From assembly GCA_021413705.1 (NCBI GenBank), contig JAIOPX010000433.1, forward strand, positions 1-49,684: a DNA stretch of 49,684 nt, written 5' to 3'. The stretch's first letter is position 1, and each line of letters begins with the position of its first letter. The notes beneath the pieces were generated by a model. That model had not been told where the DNA came from. It did not search any database and saw only the letters and a program-made list of their open reading frames with translations. The stretch is from Planctomycetota bacterium (GTDB lineage: Bacteria; Planctomycetota; Planctomycetia; Pirellulales; UBA7805). Shown one piece after another: positions 8,888 to 16,931 of the stretch. The translations under genes and the position numbers were made by a program.

Positions 8888-10816
8888 GTGTCTAATTTTG
8901 ACGGACTACGAGTGGCGGCGTTCGAGAGCCGGCGGGAGGAGGAGATGGCCCGGCTCATCGAGCGGCAGGGGGGACGGCCTTCGGTCAGCCCGTCGATGCG
9001 CGAAGTTGCCCAGGCGGAGAATCCGCAGGCGGTGGAGTTCGCCCAGCGGCTGATGACCGGCGGTATCGACGTGGTACTCCTGCTGACCGGCGTGGGTGTG
9101 CGACATCTCGTGGCGGCTGTCGAGCGGCATGTCGATCGTCAGCGATTTCTTTCCGCACTGGCCGACACCACCACCGTGGTGCGCGGGCCGAAGCCGTTGG
9201 CCGTCCTGAAGGAACTCAATATCAAGCCGACATTCCGCGTGCCGGAGCCCAACACCTGGCGCGAGTTGCTCACCACGCTCGACACCCATGTTCCACTGGC
9301 GGGCCAGACGGTGGCGATGCAGGAATATGGCAAGCCGAACCCGAGCCTGGTGGCGGGGCTGGAAGCCCGTGGGGCGCATGTGGTGCGCGTGAAAGTGTAT
9401 GACTGGGAGTTGCCGGAAGACACCGGGCCGTTGGAAGCGAATGTGCGAGCCATCGCGGCGGGTGAAATCGACGTGGCACTCTTCACCTCCGCACAGCAAG
9501 TCGAAAACTTGCTCGTGATCGCCGAACAACTTGATCTGGAGGCGGAACTGCGGCATGGGCTTGCCCAGGCGGTGGTGGCCTCGATCGGCCCAACAACCAG
9601 CGAAGGACTGCGGCAGAATGAACTGCCCGTGGACTTGGAGCCCGAACATGGCAAGATGGGGCAACTCGTAGTTGCGGCGGCGGAAGCGTCGGGCGAGATC
9701 CTGGCTCGCAAGCGGCATTTGGCAGCCACACTGGCCGCGCAGCCCAAAGCAGCGGCGGCAGTGGACCGAACCCAGCAGCCGTGGCACGACAGTGTGATGA
9801 TGCGGGCGCTGCGGCGCGAGCCAACCAGCCGCACGCCCATCTGGCTGATGCGCCAGGCAGGGCGATATATGGCCGAGTATCGCGAAGTGCGCGCGAAAAC
9901 GACGTTCCTCGACCTGTGCAAGAACCCTGCGCTGTGCGCGGAAGTGGCGGTGACGGCCGTCGAGCGACTGCAAGTGGATGCGGCTATTATCTTTTCCGAC
10001 CTGCTGCCGATCTTGGAGCCGATGGGGCTCGACTTGGAGTTCGGCCAGGGTGAAGGCCCCGTCATTCACAACCCGGTGCGTGAAGCGGCCGACGTCGATC
10101 GCGTGCTGGAACTGACGAGCGTCTCGGCGCTCGACTATGTGATGCAGACGGTGCGGCAAACCCGAGCCGCCTTGTCTTCCAAGCTGCCGCTGCTGGGTTT
10201 TGCCGGCGCTCCGTTTACGTTGGCGAGCTACGCGATCGAAGGGGGCGGCTCGCGGAATTATCTATTTACCAAGACGCTCATGTATCGCGACCGCGGCGCC
10301 TGGGACGCGCTGATGGGCCGTCTGGTCCGGGCAATCAGTATCTACGTCAACGCGCAGATCGCCGCCGGTGTGCAGGCAGTGCAGCTCTTCGACTCCTGGG
10401 TAGGCTGCCTCGGCCCCGACGACTATCGCCGCTATGTGCTGCCGCATAGCCGATCACTGATTCAGCAGATCACGCCGGGCGTACCCGTGATTCACTTTGG
10501 CACCGGCAATCCAGCGCTGACGCCCCTGTTGAGCGAAGCGGGGGGCGACGTGATCGGCGTCGATTGGCGAGCCAAGCTCGACGACTCCTGGCGAGCCATC
10601 GGCCCGAAGCACGGCATCATGGGCAACCTCGACCCGCTGGTGCTGCTGGCCGATAAGACGGAAATCCGCCGCCGCGCGAAAGAAATTCTCGACCAAGCCG
10701 CCGGCCACCCTGGGCATATTTTTAATCTTGGCCACGGTGTATTGCCACAGACGCCGGTGGAAAATGCCATTGCGCTGGTGGAAGCAGTAAAGGAATTGTC
10801 GGAGAGGAAGGTTTGA
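8888..10816 (+). CDS. fused uroporphyrinogen-III synthase (HemD) and uroporphyrinogen decarboxylase (HemE)
   Basis: Two consecutive steps of haem synthesis in one 642-residue polypeptide. The start is GTG at 8888; no in-frame ATG lies close upstream. Residues about 1-275 match the HemD fold, which cyclises hydroxymethylbilane: LRVAAFESRREEEMARLIER at the start, VLLLTGVGVRHL, and LFTSAQQVENLL near 198-209, with GPTTSEGL near 234. After a 20-residue Ala-rich linker, residues about 297-642 are a complete HemE: PIWLMRQAGRYMAEYRE (317-333) carries the conserved Arg residues, IIFSDLL holds the catalytic Asp (about 371), GAPFTLASYAIEGGGS the conserved Tyr, and NLGHGVLPQTP the C-terminal His. HemE converts uroporphyrinogen III to coproporphyrinogen III in the cytoplasm. 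No stop or frameshift separates the halves. The fusion is unusual; most bacteria keep them separate. Confidence 0.93.
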   Translation: MSNFDGLRVAAFESRREEEMARLIERQGGRPSVSPSMREVAQAENPQAVEFAQRLMTGGIDVVLLLTGVGVRHLVAAVERHVDRQRFLSALADTTTVVRGPKPLAVLKELNIKPTFRVPEPNTWRELLTTLDTHVPLAGQTVAMQEYGKPNPSLVAGLEARGAHVVRVKVYDWELPEDTGPLEANVRAIAAGEIDVALFTSAQQVENLLVIAEQLDLEAELRHGLAQAVVASIGPTTSEGLRQNELPVDLEPEHGKMGQLVVAAAEASGEILARKRHLAATLAAQPKAAAAVDRTQQPWHDSVMMRALRREPTSRTPIWLMRQAGRYMAEYREVRAKTTFLDLCKNPALCAEVAVTAVERLQVDAAIIFSDLLPILEPMGLDLEFGQGEGPVIHNPVREAADVDRVLELTSVSALDYVMQTVRQTRAALSSKLPLLGFAGAPFTLASYAIEGGGSRNYLFTKTLMYRDRGAWDALMGRLVRAISIYVNAQIAAGVQAVQLFDSWVGCLGPDDYRRYVLPHSRSLIQQITPGVPVIHFGTGNPALTPLLSEAGGDVIGVDWRAKLDDSWRAIGPKHGIMGNLDPLVLLADKTEIRRRAKEILDQAAGHPGHIFNLGHGVLPQTPVENAIALVEAVKELSERKV

Positions 10817-10874
10817 CGCAAAGGCGTGCAGGGCAGGCACGCCGCAACCAATAAAATAGGAGCGATTTGAACAG

Positions 10875-10933
10875 GAGGAAGCAGAGGTAGCAGAGTTTGG
10901 TCCAGCGGCGGACTCTGCTCCCTCTGCTTCCTC
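10875..10933. repeat. inverted repeat between convergent genes
   Basis: GAGGAAGCAGAGGTAGCAGA and the two following bases (10875-10896) pair with 10912-10933 at 21 of 22 positions, with a 15-base loop. A run of four to five A follows on the plus strand (10938-10943). It lies between the stops of hemDE and the convergent nuclease-fold gene and could end transcripts of the latter on the minus strand or simply be a repeat. Confidence 0.6.
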
Positions 10934-10988
10934 ATGTGAAAAACTTTTCCTGCGTTACAAAGGACCATCCGCGGCCCATACAACCAAT

Positions 10989-11924
10989 CTATCGGCGCCG
11001 AAACGTCGTCACCGTCGGCAAGTGATCTGACGCATCGCAGTGCGGCACATGGTGCTCGACAACAGTCCAGCCGGCCGGGGCGAAGATCAGGTCGATCGTC
11101 TGGTCGGGTTTGGAAGTGGGGAACGTCTTTGGGCCATCGTAGACCGCGGTAAACTGGCCGGAGCTTTGCAATAGCTTGATTGCCGGTTCGTGGGGCATGG
11201 CGTTGAAGTCGCCGGCCAGAATAGCGGGACGGCCGGTGATATTCTCCAACTCCAGCTTGGCCTGGACCAGATTGTTCTTCATATTGAATGAGTCGTTGTG
11301 GATGGCGGACAGAAGCAGCGGCGATCCAGCCAGTTCGATCTGGCAGAACAACGCCCGGCGGTTGTTCTTGGTAATGTAGAACGGCTTTTGAATCGGCAGG
11401 GGAATATTGCTGACCGGCGTCAGGGGCCAGCGGGAAAGAATGGCATTACCGCCGACGATTCGAAAAAACGGCAAACCAAAGTTGTAGTTCTCGCCGAAGG
11501 CCCAGTGCTTCAGATCGGTCTCGGCCGCCAGATACTCGATCTGATTCCGCGAGCAGGGCTGACACTCAAAAACGGCCTCGGAGAGAAACACAATGTTCGG
11601 CTTCTCCTGGCGAATGAGCGCCGCAATCTTGGCCAATCGCTCATCGACATGCGCCGTGTCGAATCGCCAGGTTCCATCGTTGAGCATCCCCTTGGCGATG
11701 TTATAGCTGAGAACCTTGATCTCGGCCGGATCGCTGGAGGCAGGCTTATCAACCGCAGCTCCACCGGCCGTACCCACGACCGGCGTCTCACCATGAGCCA
11801 ACCACAGGCCATTGATGACAAACAACAGCGCCACCAAGGCCACCAAAGCAGCCAACACACCCAGTGCAACCAGCAACCGCCGCCGCCAGCGGCGCGGTTT
11901 ATTCGATGCAGCAACATGTGTCAT
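10989..11924 (-). CDS. membrane-anchored endonuclease/exonuclease/phosphatase-family protein
   Basis: A 311-residue protein with one N-terminal membrane segment (about 16-42, LLVALGVLAALVALVALLFV) preceded by a basic stretch, so the catalytic part is likely outside the cytoplasm. The rest has the motifs of the DNase I-like metal-dependent phosphodiesterase fold: VLSYNIAKG, IVFLSEAVFE (catalytic Glu), GGNAILSRWPL, ILAGDFNAMPHEP and the C-terminal CDASDHLPTV with the conserved Asp-His. Family members hydrolyse nucleic acids, phosphoinositides or sphingomyelin, so the substrate cannot be told. It is followed 48 bases upstream on the same strand by the peroxiredoxin gene, which may be co-transcribed. 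Confidence 0.9.
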   Translation of the reverse strand: MTHVAASNKPRRWRRRLLVALGVLAALVALVALLFVINGLWLAHGETPVVGTAGGAAVDKPASSDPAEIKVLSYNIAKGMLNDGTWRFDTAHVDERLAKIAALIRQEKPNIVFLSEAVFECQPCSRNQIEYLAAETDLKHWAFGENYNFGLPFFRIVGGNAILSRWPLTPVSNIPLPIQKPFYITKNNRRALFCQIELAGSPLLLSAIHNDSFNMKNNLVQAKLELENITGRPAILAGDFNAMPHEPAIKLLQSSGQFTAVYDGPKTFPTSKPDQTIDLIFAPAGWTVVEHHVPHCDASDHLPTVTTFRRR

Positions 11925-11972
11925 GCCACTCCGGCTTCCCTTCTTTTCTTTGCGAACTTTGCGACCTTCTGT

Positions 11973-12446
11973 TCAACCCTCTTTGCCCTCTGCCAACTGC
12001 CGCACGATCGCCAGAGCCTCTTTCACATGCCGGCCGGCGGAGAACTGGGAATTGAAAATGTGCCGCACGATCCCGTCACGGTCGATGACGTAGGTCACGC
12101 GGCCGGGCATGATTCCCAGCGTCTTGGGTACGCCCAGCGCAGTTCGGAGCGCGCCGTCGTCGTCGCTCAACAGGTGAAAGGGCAAGCGATGCGCGGAGGC
12201 GAACTCGCGATGGCTGGACTGCGAATCGCTGCTCACTCCGATCACTACGGCTCCGGCAGCCACGAAATCCTCGAACGAATCGCGAAATGCACAGGCCTCC
12301 TTGGTGCAGATGGCCGTGCCGTCCTTGGGATAAAAGAACAACACCACCGGCTGCCGGCCTCGATAGTTGGCCAGCGAGATCCGCGTGCCGTCTTGGGCTA
12401 CGGCAGATATGTCTGGGGCGCGATCACCGATTTGGATCGATGGCAT
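11973..12446 (-). CDS. bcp: peroxiredoxin, Bcp/PrxQ type
   Basis: A thiol peroxidase of 157 residues that reduces hydrogen peroxide and organic hydroperoxides. The ATG at 12444-12446 is chosen over one 45 bases upstream because MPSIQIGDRAPDISAV is the usual family N-terminus. The peroxidatic Cys is about 47 and a resolving Cys about 52 in DGTAICTKEACAFRD, the five-residue spacing of atypical two-Cys PrxQ enzymes. The Pro/Gly-rich FFYPKDGT context is conserved. The C-terminal FSAGRHVKEALAIVRQLAE matches the family end. The gene lies just upstream of the nuclease-fold gene and is divergent from the di-haem peroxidase gene, giving a small peroxide-defence neighbourhood; that linkage is inferred. 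Confidence 0.93.
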   Translation of the reverse strand: MPSIQIGDRAPDISAVAQDGTRISLANYRGRQPVVLFFYPKDGTAICTKEACAFRDSFEDFVAAGAVVIGVSSDSQSSHREFASAHRLPFHLLSDDDGALRTALGVPKTLGIMPGRVTYVIDRDGIVRHIFNSQFSAGRHVKEALAIVRQLAEGKEG

Positions 12447-12646
12447 GATGAGTTGCTCTCGACTACCTAAGTCCAAGCCCGACAGGAACACTCTTCCAAC
12501 CCCTGCATTCTACTGCATATGAGGATAAGCGGCCCATGCATTGCCTCGCATTCAGGCGGCCCGCCCCTCGGTGGGGGACTGGGCGGGTTAATCTGCATCA
12601 TGCTCTACCTGGACAAGCCAAAAGCGGCCCAAGTAGGATAGTCACC

Positions 12647-12722
12647 ATCAGCCGCCGGGCGCTAGCCCCGGTTTGGAATTGGCTCGCCCCAGAGAACCGG
12701 ACGCTAGCGCGTGGCGGCTGAT
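12647..12722. repeat. palindromic element, GCTAGC family, copy 1
   Basis: The left arm (12647-12674, ATCAGCCGCCGGGCGCTAGC then CCCGGTTT) is inverted by the right arm (12695-12722). A second copy lies at 32261-32330. Both sit a short distance upstream of an ATG for an exported protein (63 bases here). A separate small hairpin CCCGCCC/GGGCGGG lies at 12560-12587. Confidence 0.7.
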
Positions 12723-12784
12723 CCCTGTGACAAGTCACCAACCAGACAACTCGATTAACTCGATCGGCAACAGGAGTTTTTGTA

Positions 12785-14134
12785 ATGCATCGTCGCCCTA
12801 CGTTTTGCGTATCGGCCGTGTTCCTGACCTGCTTGGCGGTTCCCGGTTTTACAGGTTGCACCGAACCGCAGCCTTCCCCAAAACCGGCCGCCAACGCATC
12901 GACGACCGCAGGCAAGCCAGCCGCAAAACCCCCTTCGGCCGAAACACTCTCGGCCATCAAGAAAGCCCCGGTCGAGAAGAAAGTCGTGTTGGGCGATGCT
13001 TCGCTGACGGCCGGAATACCCGGCGAAGGGGACTTGGCAGACGAAGAAATCCAAATCTGGCTCGAGAATCCTGCCCGGCATGAGACGCTCGAAGTGGAAT
13101 TGCCGCTGGGGCTCTCCGGCGCTCAGCAACAGATCAAAGGACTCGACAAGAATCTGCTGACCAGAGCGAAGATCGAACTGGGGCGGCAGCTCTACTTCGA
13201 CAATCGCCTCTCCAAGGACGGCACTGTGAGTTGCGCTTCGTGCCATAGCCCTGGACACGGCTATGCGGCCGATACCCAGTTCGGCGTCGGCGTCGGCGGC
13301 CAAACCGGCGGCCGCAATTCACCCGTGGCCTACAACCGCATTTTGAGCGACGTGCAATTCTGGGACGGCCGCGCCGGCACGCTGGAAGCCCAGGCCGTGG
13401 GCCCGATCGCCAATCCGATCGAAATGTCGAACACCCATGAGGCGTGCGTCAAATGCATCGCCGCCATCCCGGGTTACAAGATGCAGTTCGACAAGATCTT
13501 CCCCGGTGAAGGGGTGACGATCGACAACGTGGCCAAGGCCATCGCCAGCTTCGAGCGGACACTCGTGACCGGCCCCGCGCCGTACGATTTCAACGAACGG
13601 CTCAAGGTCTACAAAGATTTGTCCAAGGACGAGCTGGAGGACATGAAGCAGAACCAGCCGGAGGAATATGCCCAGTACGAAAAAATGCTGGCCGACGCCA
13701 AGGCCAACCCGATGAGCGACAGCGCCAAGCGGGGCCGCGAACTGTTCTTCGGCGAGAAGGCCAAGTGCTCCGCCTGTCATGTGGGGGCGAACCTCACGGA
13801 CGAAAAGTACCACAACCTGGGCATCGGCATGCACAAGGAAAAGCCCGACCTGGGTCGCCACGACCACACCAAGCAAGAAGCCGACCAGGGTGCGTTCAAG
13901 ACCCCCACGGTTCGCAACGTGGAGCAGACGGCTCCCTACATGCATGACGGCAGCGTTAAGACGCTGGACGAAGTGGTCGAGTGGTACGACAAGGGTGGCC
14001 ATCCCAATCCGCATCTTGATAAGGACATCAAGAAGCTGAACCTGACGCCGGAAGAGAAGGCTGATCTGGTGGCCTTCATGAAAGCCTGCACCGGGCCGCT
14101 GCCCAAGGTAAATGAAGGGCGCCTGCCGAAGTAG
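12785..14134 (+). CDS. di-haem cytochrome c peroxidase-family lipoprotein
   Basis: A 449-residue exported enzyme of the bacterial cytochrome c peroxidase/MauG family, probably reducing hydrogen peroxide with electrons from the respiratory chain. CAGGAG at 12771-12776 supports the ATG at 12785. The N-terminus is a signal peptide with a near-lipobox FTGC, giving a probable lipidated Cys at about 25, followed by a Pro/Ala/Lys linker. Haem-binding motifs are CASCH (150-154) and CSACH (328-332), the two-domain arrangement of the family. SPVAYNRILSDVQFWDGRAG and the C-terminal FKTPTVRNVEQTAPYMHDGS are further hallmarks, and the latter Met in YMHDG is a usual haem ligand region. A planctomycete-like insertion rich in Lys/Glu (about 276-312) lies before the second haem. 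Haem supply may come from the fused HemD-HemE gene nearby, but that link is only positional. Confidence 0.94.
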   Translation: MHRRPTFCVSAVFLTCLAVPGFTGCTEPQPSPKPAANASTTAGKPAAKPPSAETLSAIKKAPVEKKVVLGDASLTAGIPGEGDLADEEIQIWLENPARHETLEVELPLGLSGAQQQIKGLDKNLLTRAKIELGRQLYFDNRLSKDGTVSCASCHSPGHGYAADTQFGVGVGGQTGGRNSPVAYNRILSDVQFWDGRAGTLEAQAVGPIANPIEMSNTHEACVKCIAAIPGYKMQFDKIFPGEGVTIDNVAKAIASFERTLVTGPAPYDFNERLKVYKDLSKDELEDMKQNQPEEYAQYEKMLADAKANPMSDSAKRGRELFFGEKAKCSACHVGANLTDEKYHNLGIGMHKEKPDLGRHDHTKQEADQGAFKTPTVRNVEQTAPYMHDGSVKTLDEVVEWYDKGGHPNPHLDKDIKKLNLTPEEKADLVAFMKACTGPLPKVNEGRLPK

Positions 14135-14137
14135 GGC

Positions 14138-14180
14138 GGGGACTGTCCCAATTTTGCCCCAGCAAAATGGGACTGTCCCC
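14138..14180. repeat. inverted repeat directly after the peroxidase stop
   Basis: GGGGACTGTCCCAATTTTGC (14138-14157) faces GCAAAATGGGACTGTCCCC (14162-14180) with a 4-base loop and one extra A on the left arm. It starts four bases past the stop codon. It could form a strong transcript-end hairpin, though no U-run follows. Confidence 0.65.
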
Positions 14181-14189
14181 TTGGGATTC

Positions 14190-14373
14190 TCGTGCCACTG
14201 CTTGAAGGACGCCCCGCTACGTCCAAACAAAGTTTTCACCTCGATGCGGCCGCCAAGCAGTGCTGCTCAACTCGGCCGTTTTCTGCAATTCCAGCCGCAC
14301 TGCTTGAAAGCCGCGAGTGGGCCGGATTGTCTTGCGACTAACCGACATGCGCGGCTGTCAAGCAGTGGCACGA
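14190..14373. repeat. alternating CACTGCTTG repeats upstream of sufU
   Basis: This fills most of the 304-base gap between the peroxidase gene and sufU. The ends are a perfect 16-base inverted repeat, TCGTGCCACTGCTTGA (14190-14205) and its complement (14358-14373). Inside, the same core recurs as CAAGCAGTG (14254-14262) and CACTGCTTG (14298-14306), so four copies alternate in orientation and could fold as one long or two short hairpins. No ORF is supported here. Confidence 0.65.
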
Positions 14374-14438
14374 CGGCAAATACGCCGCTTGCGAGCCTCG
14401 TCCTTGCCGCTTACCCGCCGGGGCTCTAGACTGGAAGT

Positions 14439-14885
14439 ATGGGCCGCGAAGAAGAGGACATCTACCAGGAGCATGTGCTGGATCACTACGAGGATCCTTA
14501 CCATCGGGGGCATCTTGCGCACCCGACGCACGCGCATGAAGACGACAACCCGCTCTGCGGCGATGTCGTGCGGATCGAACTGGACGTGGCCCCGGACGGG
14601 TTGATCCGGCAGGCCTGGTTTGACGGCGACGGCTGCTGCATCAGCCAGGCTTCCGCTTCGATGCTGGTCGAGAAGATCGAAGGCCGTCCGGTGGACGAGA
14701 TCCGCCAGTTCACGGCTCAAGAGATGTTGGAACTGTTTGGCCCCAAGCTTACACCCAACCGGCAGAAGTGCTGCCTCCTCTCGTGGCGGGTGCTGCAATC
14801 GGCTGTCTTTTCACCGACCGATGGGGATGATGACGAAGCCCACAACGGGGCCGATGACAAAACTCCGGCCAGCGAGAAGCCATGA
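14439..14885 (+). CDS. sufU: SufU-type iron-sulfur cluster assembly protein
   Basis: A 148-residue SufU/NifU-N-like protein. In the SUF systems that use it, SufU is a zinc-dependent partner that accepts sulfur from the cysteine desulfurase SufS. The ligand set is visible: Cys 40 and Asp 42 in NPLCGD, Cys 66 in GDGCCISQASASM and Cys 111 in RQKCCLLSW. The N-terminal YQEHVLDHYEDPYHRG is the family opening. A short acidic tail (DGDDDEAHNGADDKTP) follows the domain. The gene overlaps sufS by four bases (ATGA), so translation of the two is coupled. Only these two SUF genes are in view; sufBCD are not in the window. Confidence 0.95.
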   Translation: MGREEEDIYQEHVLDHYEDPYHRGHLAHPTHAHEDDNPLCGDVVRIELDVAPDGLIRQAWFDGDGCCISQASASMLVEKIEGRPVDEIRQFTAQEMLELFGPKLTPNRQKCCLLSWRVLQSAVFSPTDGDDDEAHNGADDKTPASEKP

Positions 14886-16180
14886 ACGCAGTCACCACAT
14901 TGCCGCTGGACGTCGAATCACTGCGGCGGGATTTTCCGATCCTCCAGGCCGTCCTGCACGGCGACCAGCCGCTGGTCTACCTGGACAACGCTGCCACCAC
15001 GCAGCGTCCGCGGCAAGTAATCGACGCGATCTCGGACGTTTACGAAACCAAGTATGCCAACGTCCATCGGGGCATCCACTGGCTCTCCGACCAGAGCACC
15101 GATCTCTATGAGGAAGCCCGGCAGAAGGTCCGCCATTTCATCGGCGCTGTGCATCGTGAAGAGGTGATCTTCACGCACGGCACGACCGAGAGCATCAACC
15201 TGGTCGCCCGCAGCCTGGGCGATGGTGGTTTCGGTGGCCAAGGCGGCAGCCTCCGCGCGACAGCCGGCGGCTTCCGCGCTGGCGATGAGATCCTGCTGAC
15301 GGAGATGGAGCATCACTCGAATATCGTACCCTGGCAGCAACTGGCGGCCCGCAGCGGCGCGGTCATTCGCTGGCTGCCGATCACCGACGATGGGCAACTG
15401 AAGCTCGACGAACTGCCGGCGCTGCTCAACGAGCGGACGCGGATCGTGGCCGTGGCCGCGGTATCCAACGTGCTGGGCACGATCAACCCCGTCGCGGAGC
15501 TGATCGCAGCGGCGCATGCCGTGGGCGCCAAGGTGCTGGTGGATGCCGCGCAGAGCGTTCCGCATCAACCGCTCGACGTGGTAAAGCTGGGGGCCGACTT
15601 TGTCGCCTTCAGCGGCCACAAGATGCTCGGCCCGACGGGCGTGGGCGTGCTCTACGGCCGTCGCGAATTGCTGGAGGCCATGCCGCCGTTCCTCGGCGGT
15701 GGCAGCATGATCCGCCGCGTGACGCGCGACGGCTTTGAGCCGTCCGATCTGCCCGCGAAATTCGAAGCCGGCACGCCGCCGATCGTCTCCGCCATCGGCC
15801 TGGGCGCCGCCATCGACTATCTCGACCGCATCGGCCTGCCGGCCATCCACGAGCATGAGCAAAGACTCACCGAATACGCCCACAAGCTGCTCGCCGATTT
15901 CCCCGGCCTGCGATTCCTCGGCCCCGAACCCAAGCACAAGGCCGGCATCGTCAGCTTTGTCATCGACGGGATCCACGCCCACGACGTGGCCCAGCTTCTG
16001 GACCGCAGCGGCGTCGCCGTCCGTGCCGGGCATCACTGCACGATGCCGCTGCACAAACGGCTGGGCATCAACGCCAGCACCCGGGCCAGCTTCTATTTCT
16101 ACAACACGCTGGCGGAAGTGGAAACGCTTGCCCAGGGTTTGCATGAAGCCCGGGACGTGTTTCGGCGGCAGAAGAAGTAG
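14882..16180 (+). CDS. sufS: cysteine desulfurase SufS
   Basis: A pyridoxal-phosphate enzyme of 432 residues that takes sulfur from cysteine for Fe-S cluster building. The N-terminus shows YLDNAATTQRP; the PLP lysine is about 247 in FSGHKMLGPTGVGVLYG; EMEHHSNIVPW carries the conserved His pair; the catalytic Cys is about 386 in RAGHHCTMPLHKRLG, the group II (SufS) type of loop. Its start overlaps the sufU stop. One oddity is a Gly-rich insertion at about 113-132 (GDGGFGGQGGSLRATAGG), where SufS proteins usually pass directly to the GDEI segment; the DNA there contains an imperfect direct repeat. The catalytic residues are intact, so the enzyme should be active. Confidence 0.96.
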   Translation: MNAVTTLPLDVESLRRDFPILQAVLHGDQPLVYLDNAATTQRPRQVIDAISDVYETKYANVHRGIHWLSDQSTDLYEEARQKVRHFIGAVHREEVIFTHGTTESINLVARSLGDGGFGGQGGSLRATAGGFRAGDEILLTEMEHHSNIVPWQQLAARSGAVIRWLPITDDGQLKLDELPALLNERTRIVAVAAVSNVLGTINPVAELIAAAHAVGAKVLVDAAQSVPHQPLDVVKLGADFVAFSGHKMLGPTGVGVLYGRRELLEAMPPFLGGGSMIRRVTRDGFEPSDLPAKFEAGTPPIVSAIGLGAAIDYLDRIGLPAIHEHEQRLTEYAHKLLADFPGLRFLGPEPKHKAGIVSFVIDGIHAHDVAQLLDRSGVAVRAGHHCTMPLHKRLGINASTRASFYFYNTLAEVETLAQGLHEARDVFRRQKK

Positions 16181-16282
16181 CGGGATCGGTGAGGTCGGTA
16201 AGCCTGGTGTCGTTTCTCGATTACAGATATGACTTATTGTCCCGGCAATAGAGAGGCAGCATCTTAACGCACAGGTGATTAT

Positions 16283-16849
16283 TTGACACATCGCGCGATT
16301 GCGGCACTAGCCTTTCGAATACTTGCAGTATGGGTTTTCGCTCAGGTGGCAACTAGTTTGTCAGCGCTAGTTGTGGCGTTCCTTACACTCATCGCGGTTG
16401 CGTCTGGTGACAGCGATCTTGTACGCAACTTGGTGACCGTAGTATACGGAATTGTTCCGCCACTTGTCTTACTCGCAATCGGAACATTTCTATGGAAAAA
16501 GGCTGATGCGATTGCACTGCATATTTATCCCCACAACGACGATCCTGCGACATGTGATATAAATGCAGCGGCGACGACGGATCTACTCGCGGTCGCATTT
16601 GCGTCGATTGGAATGTACATCCTAGTTTCTGCTATTCCGGAACTGGTTAACCAAATTGCGAGACCAATGGCGATGGGCGTTTCGATGCAGCAGGCGTGGG
16701 AAAACGCCGGTTGGCAAGTCGAATTCTGGACCAGTCTACTACAAGTGGGGTTGGGCTTGTGGCTCATGCTCGGCATGCGCGGTATCGCACGGATTGTTAA
16801 ACGCTTTCAACGCGACGATCCACCGGATGAATCCGCAGGCGGACTATAG
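16283..16849 (+). CDS. small multi-pass membrane protein of unknown function
   Basis: A 188-residue protein starting at TTG 16283, with AGGTG at 16272-16276 at good spacing. Four hydrophobic segments are visible: about 8-41 (probably one long or two short, ILAVWVFAQVATSLSALVVA), about 51-70 (VVYGIVPPLVLLAIGTFLWK), about 101-120 (LLAVAFASIGMYILVSAIPE) and about 150-168 (SLLQVGLGLWLMLGMRGIAR). The C-terminus is charged and cytoplasmic by the positive-inside rule. Base composition is lower in GC than neighbours (many A/T third positions), which may hint at later acquisition. I recognise no family. Confidence 0.75.
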   Translation: MTHRAIAALAFRILAVWVFAQVATSLSALVVAFLTLIAVASGDSDLVRNLVTVVYGIVPPLVLLAIGTFLWKKADAIALHIYPHNDDPATCDINAAATTDLLAVAFASIGMYILVSAIPELVNQIARPMAMGVSMQQAWENAGWQVEFWTSLLQVGLGLWLMLGMRGIARIVKRFQRDDPPDESAGGL

Positions 16850-16931
16850 GGGGACACCCATGCTCGAAAGCTCGAAATCGCCGCCACTCGCGCTTGGGTG
16901 GGTGAGCAATGTGAGATTTTTGCCACTCCAG

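Noticed and set aside
8906-10159. 417-codon minus-strand frame opposite hemDE
   Set aside because: Shadow frame of a recognised two-domain gene.
14190-14373. CRISPR array from spaced CACTGCTTG copies
   Set aside because: Repeats are 9-16 bases, alternate in orientation and have uneven spacing.
14918-16291. 457-codon minus-strand frame opposite sufS
   Set aside because: Shadow frame; SufS catalytic motifs on the plus strand are complete.
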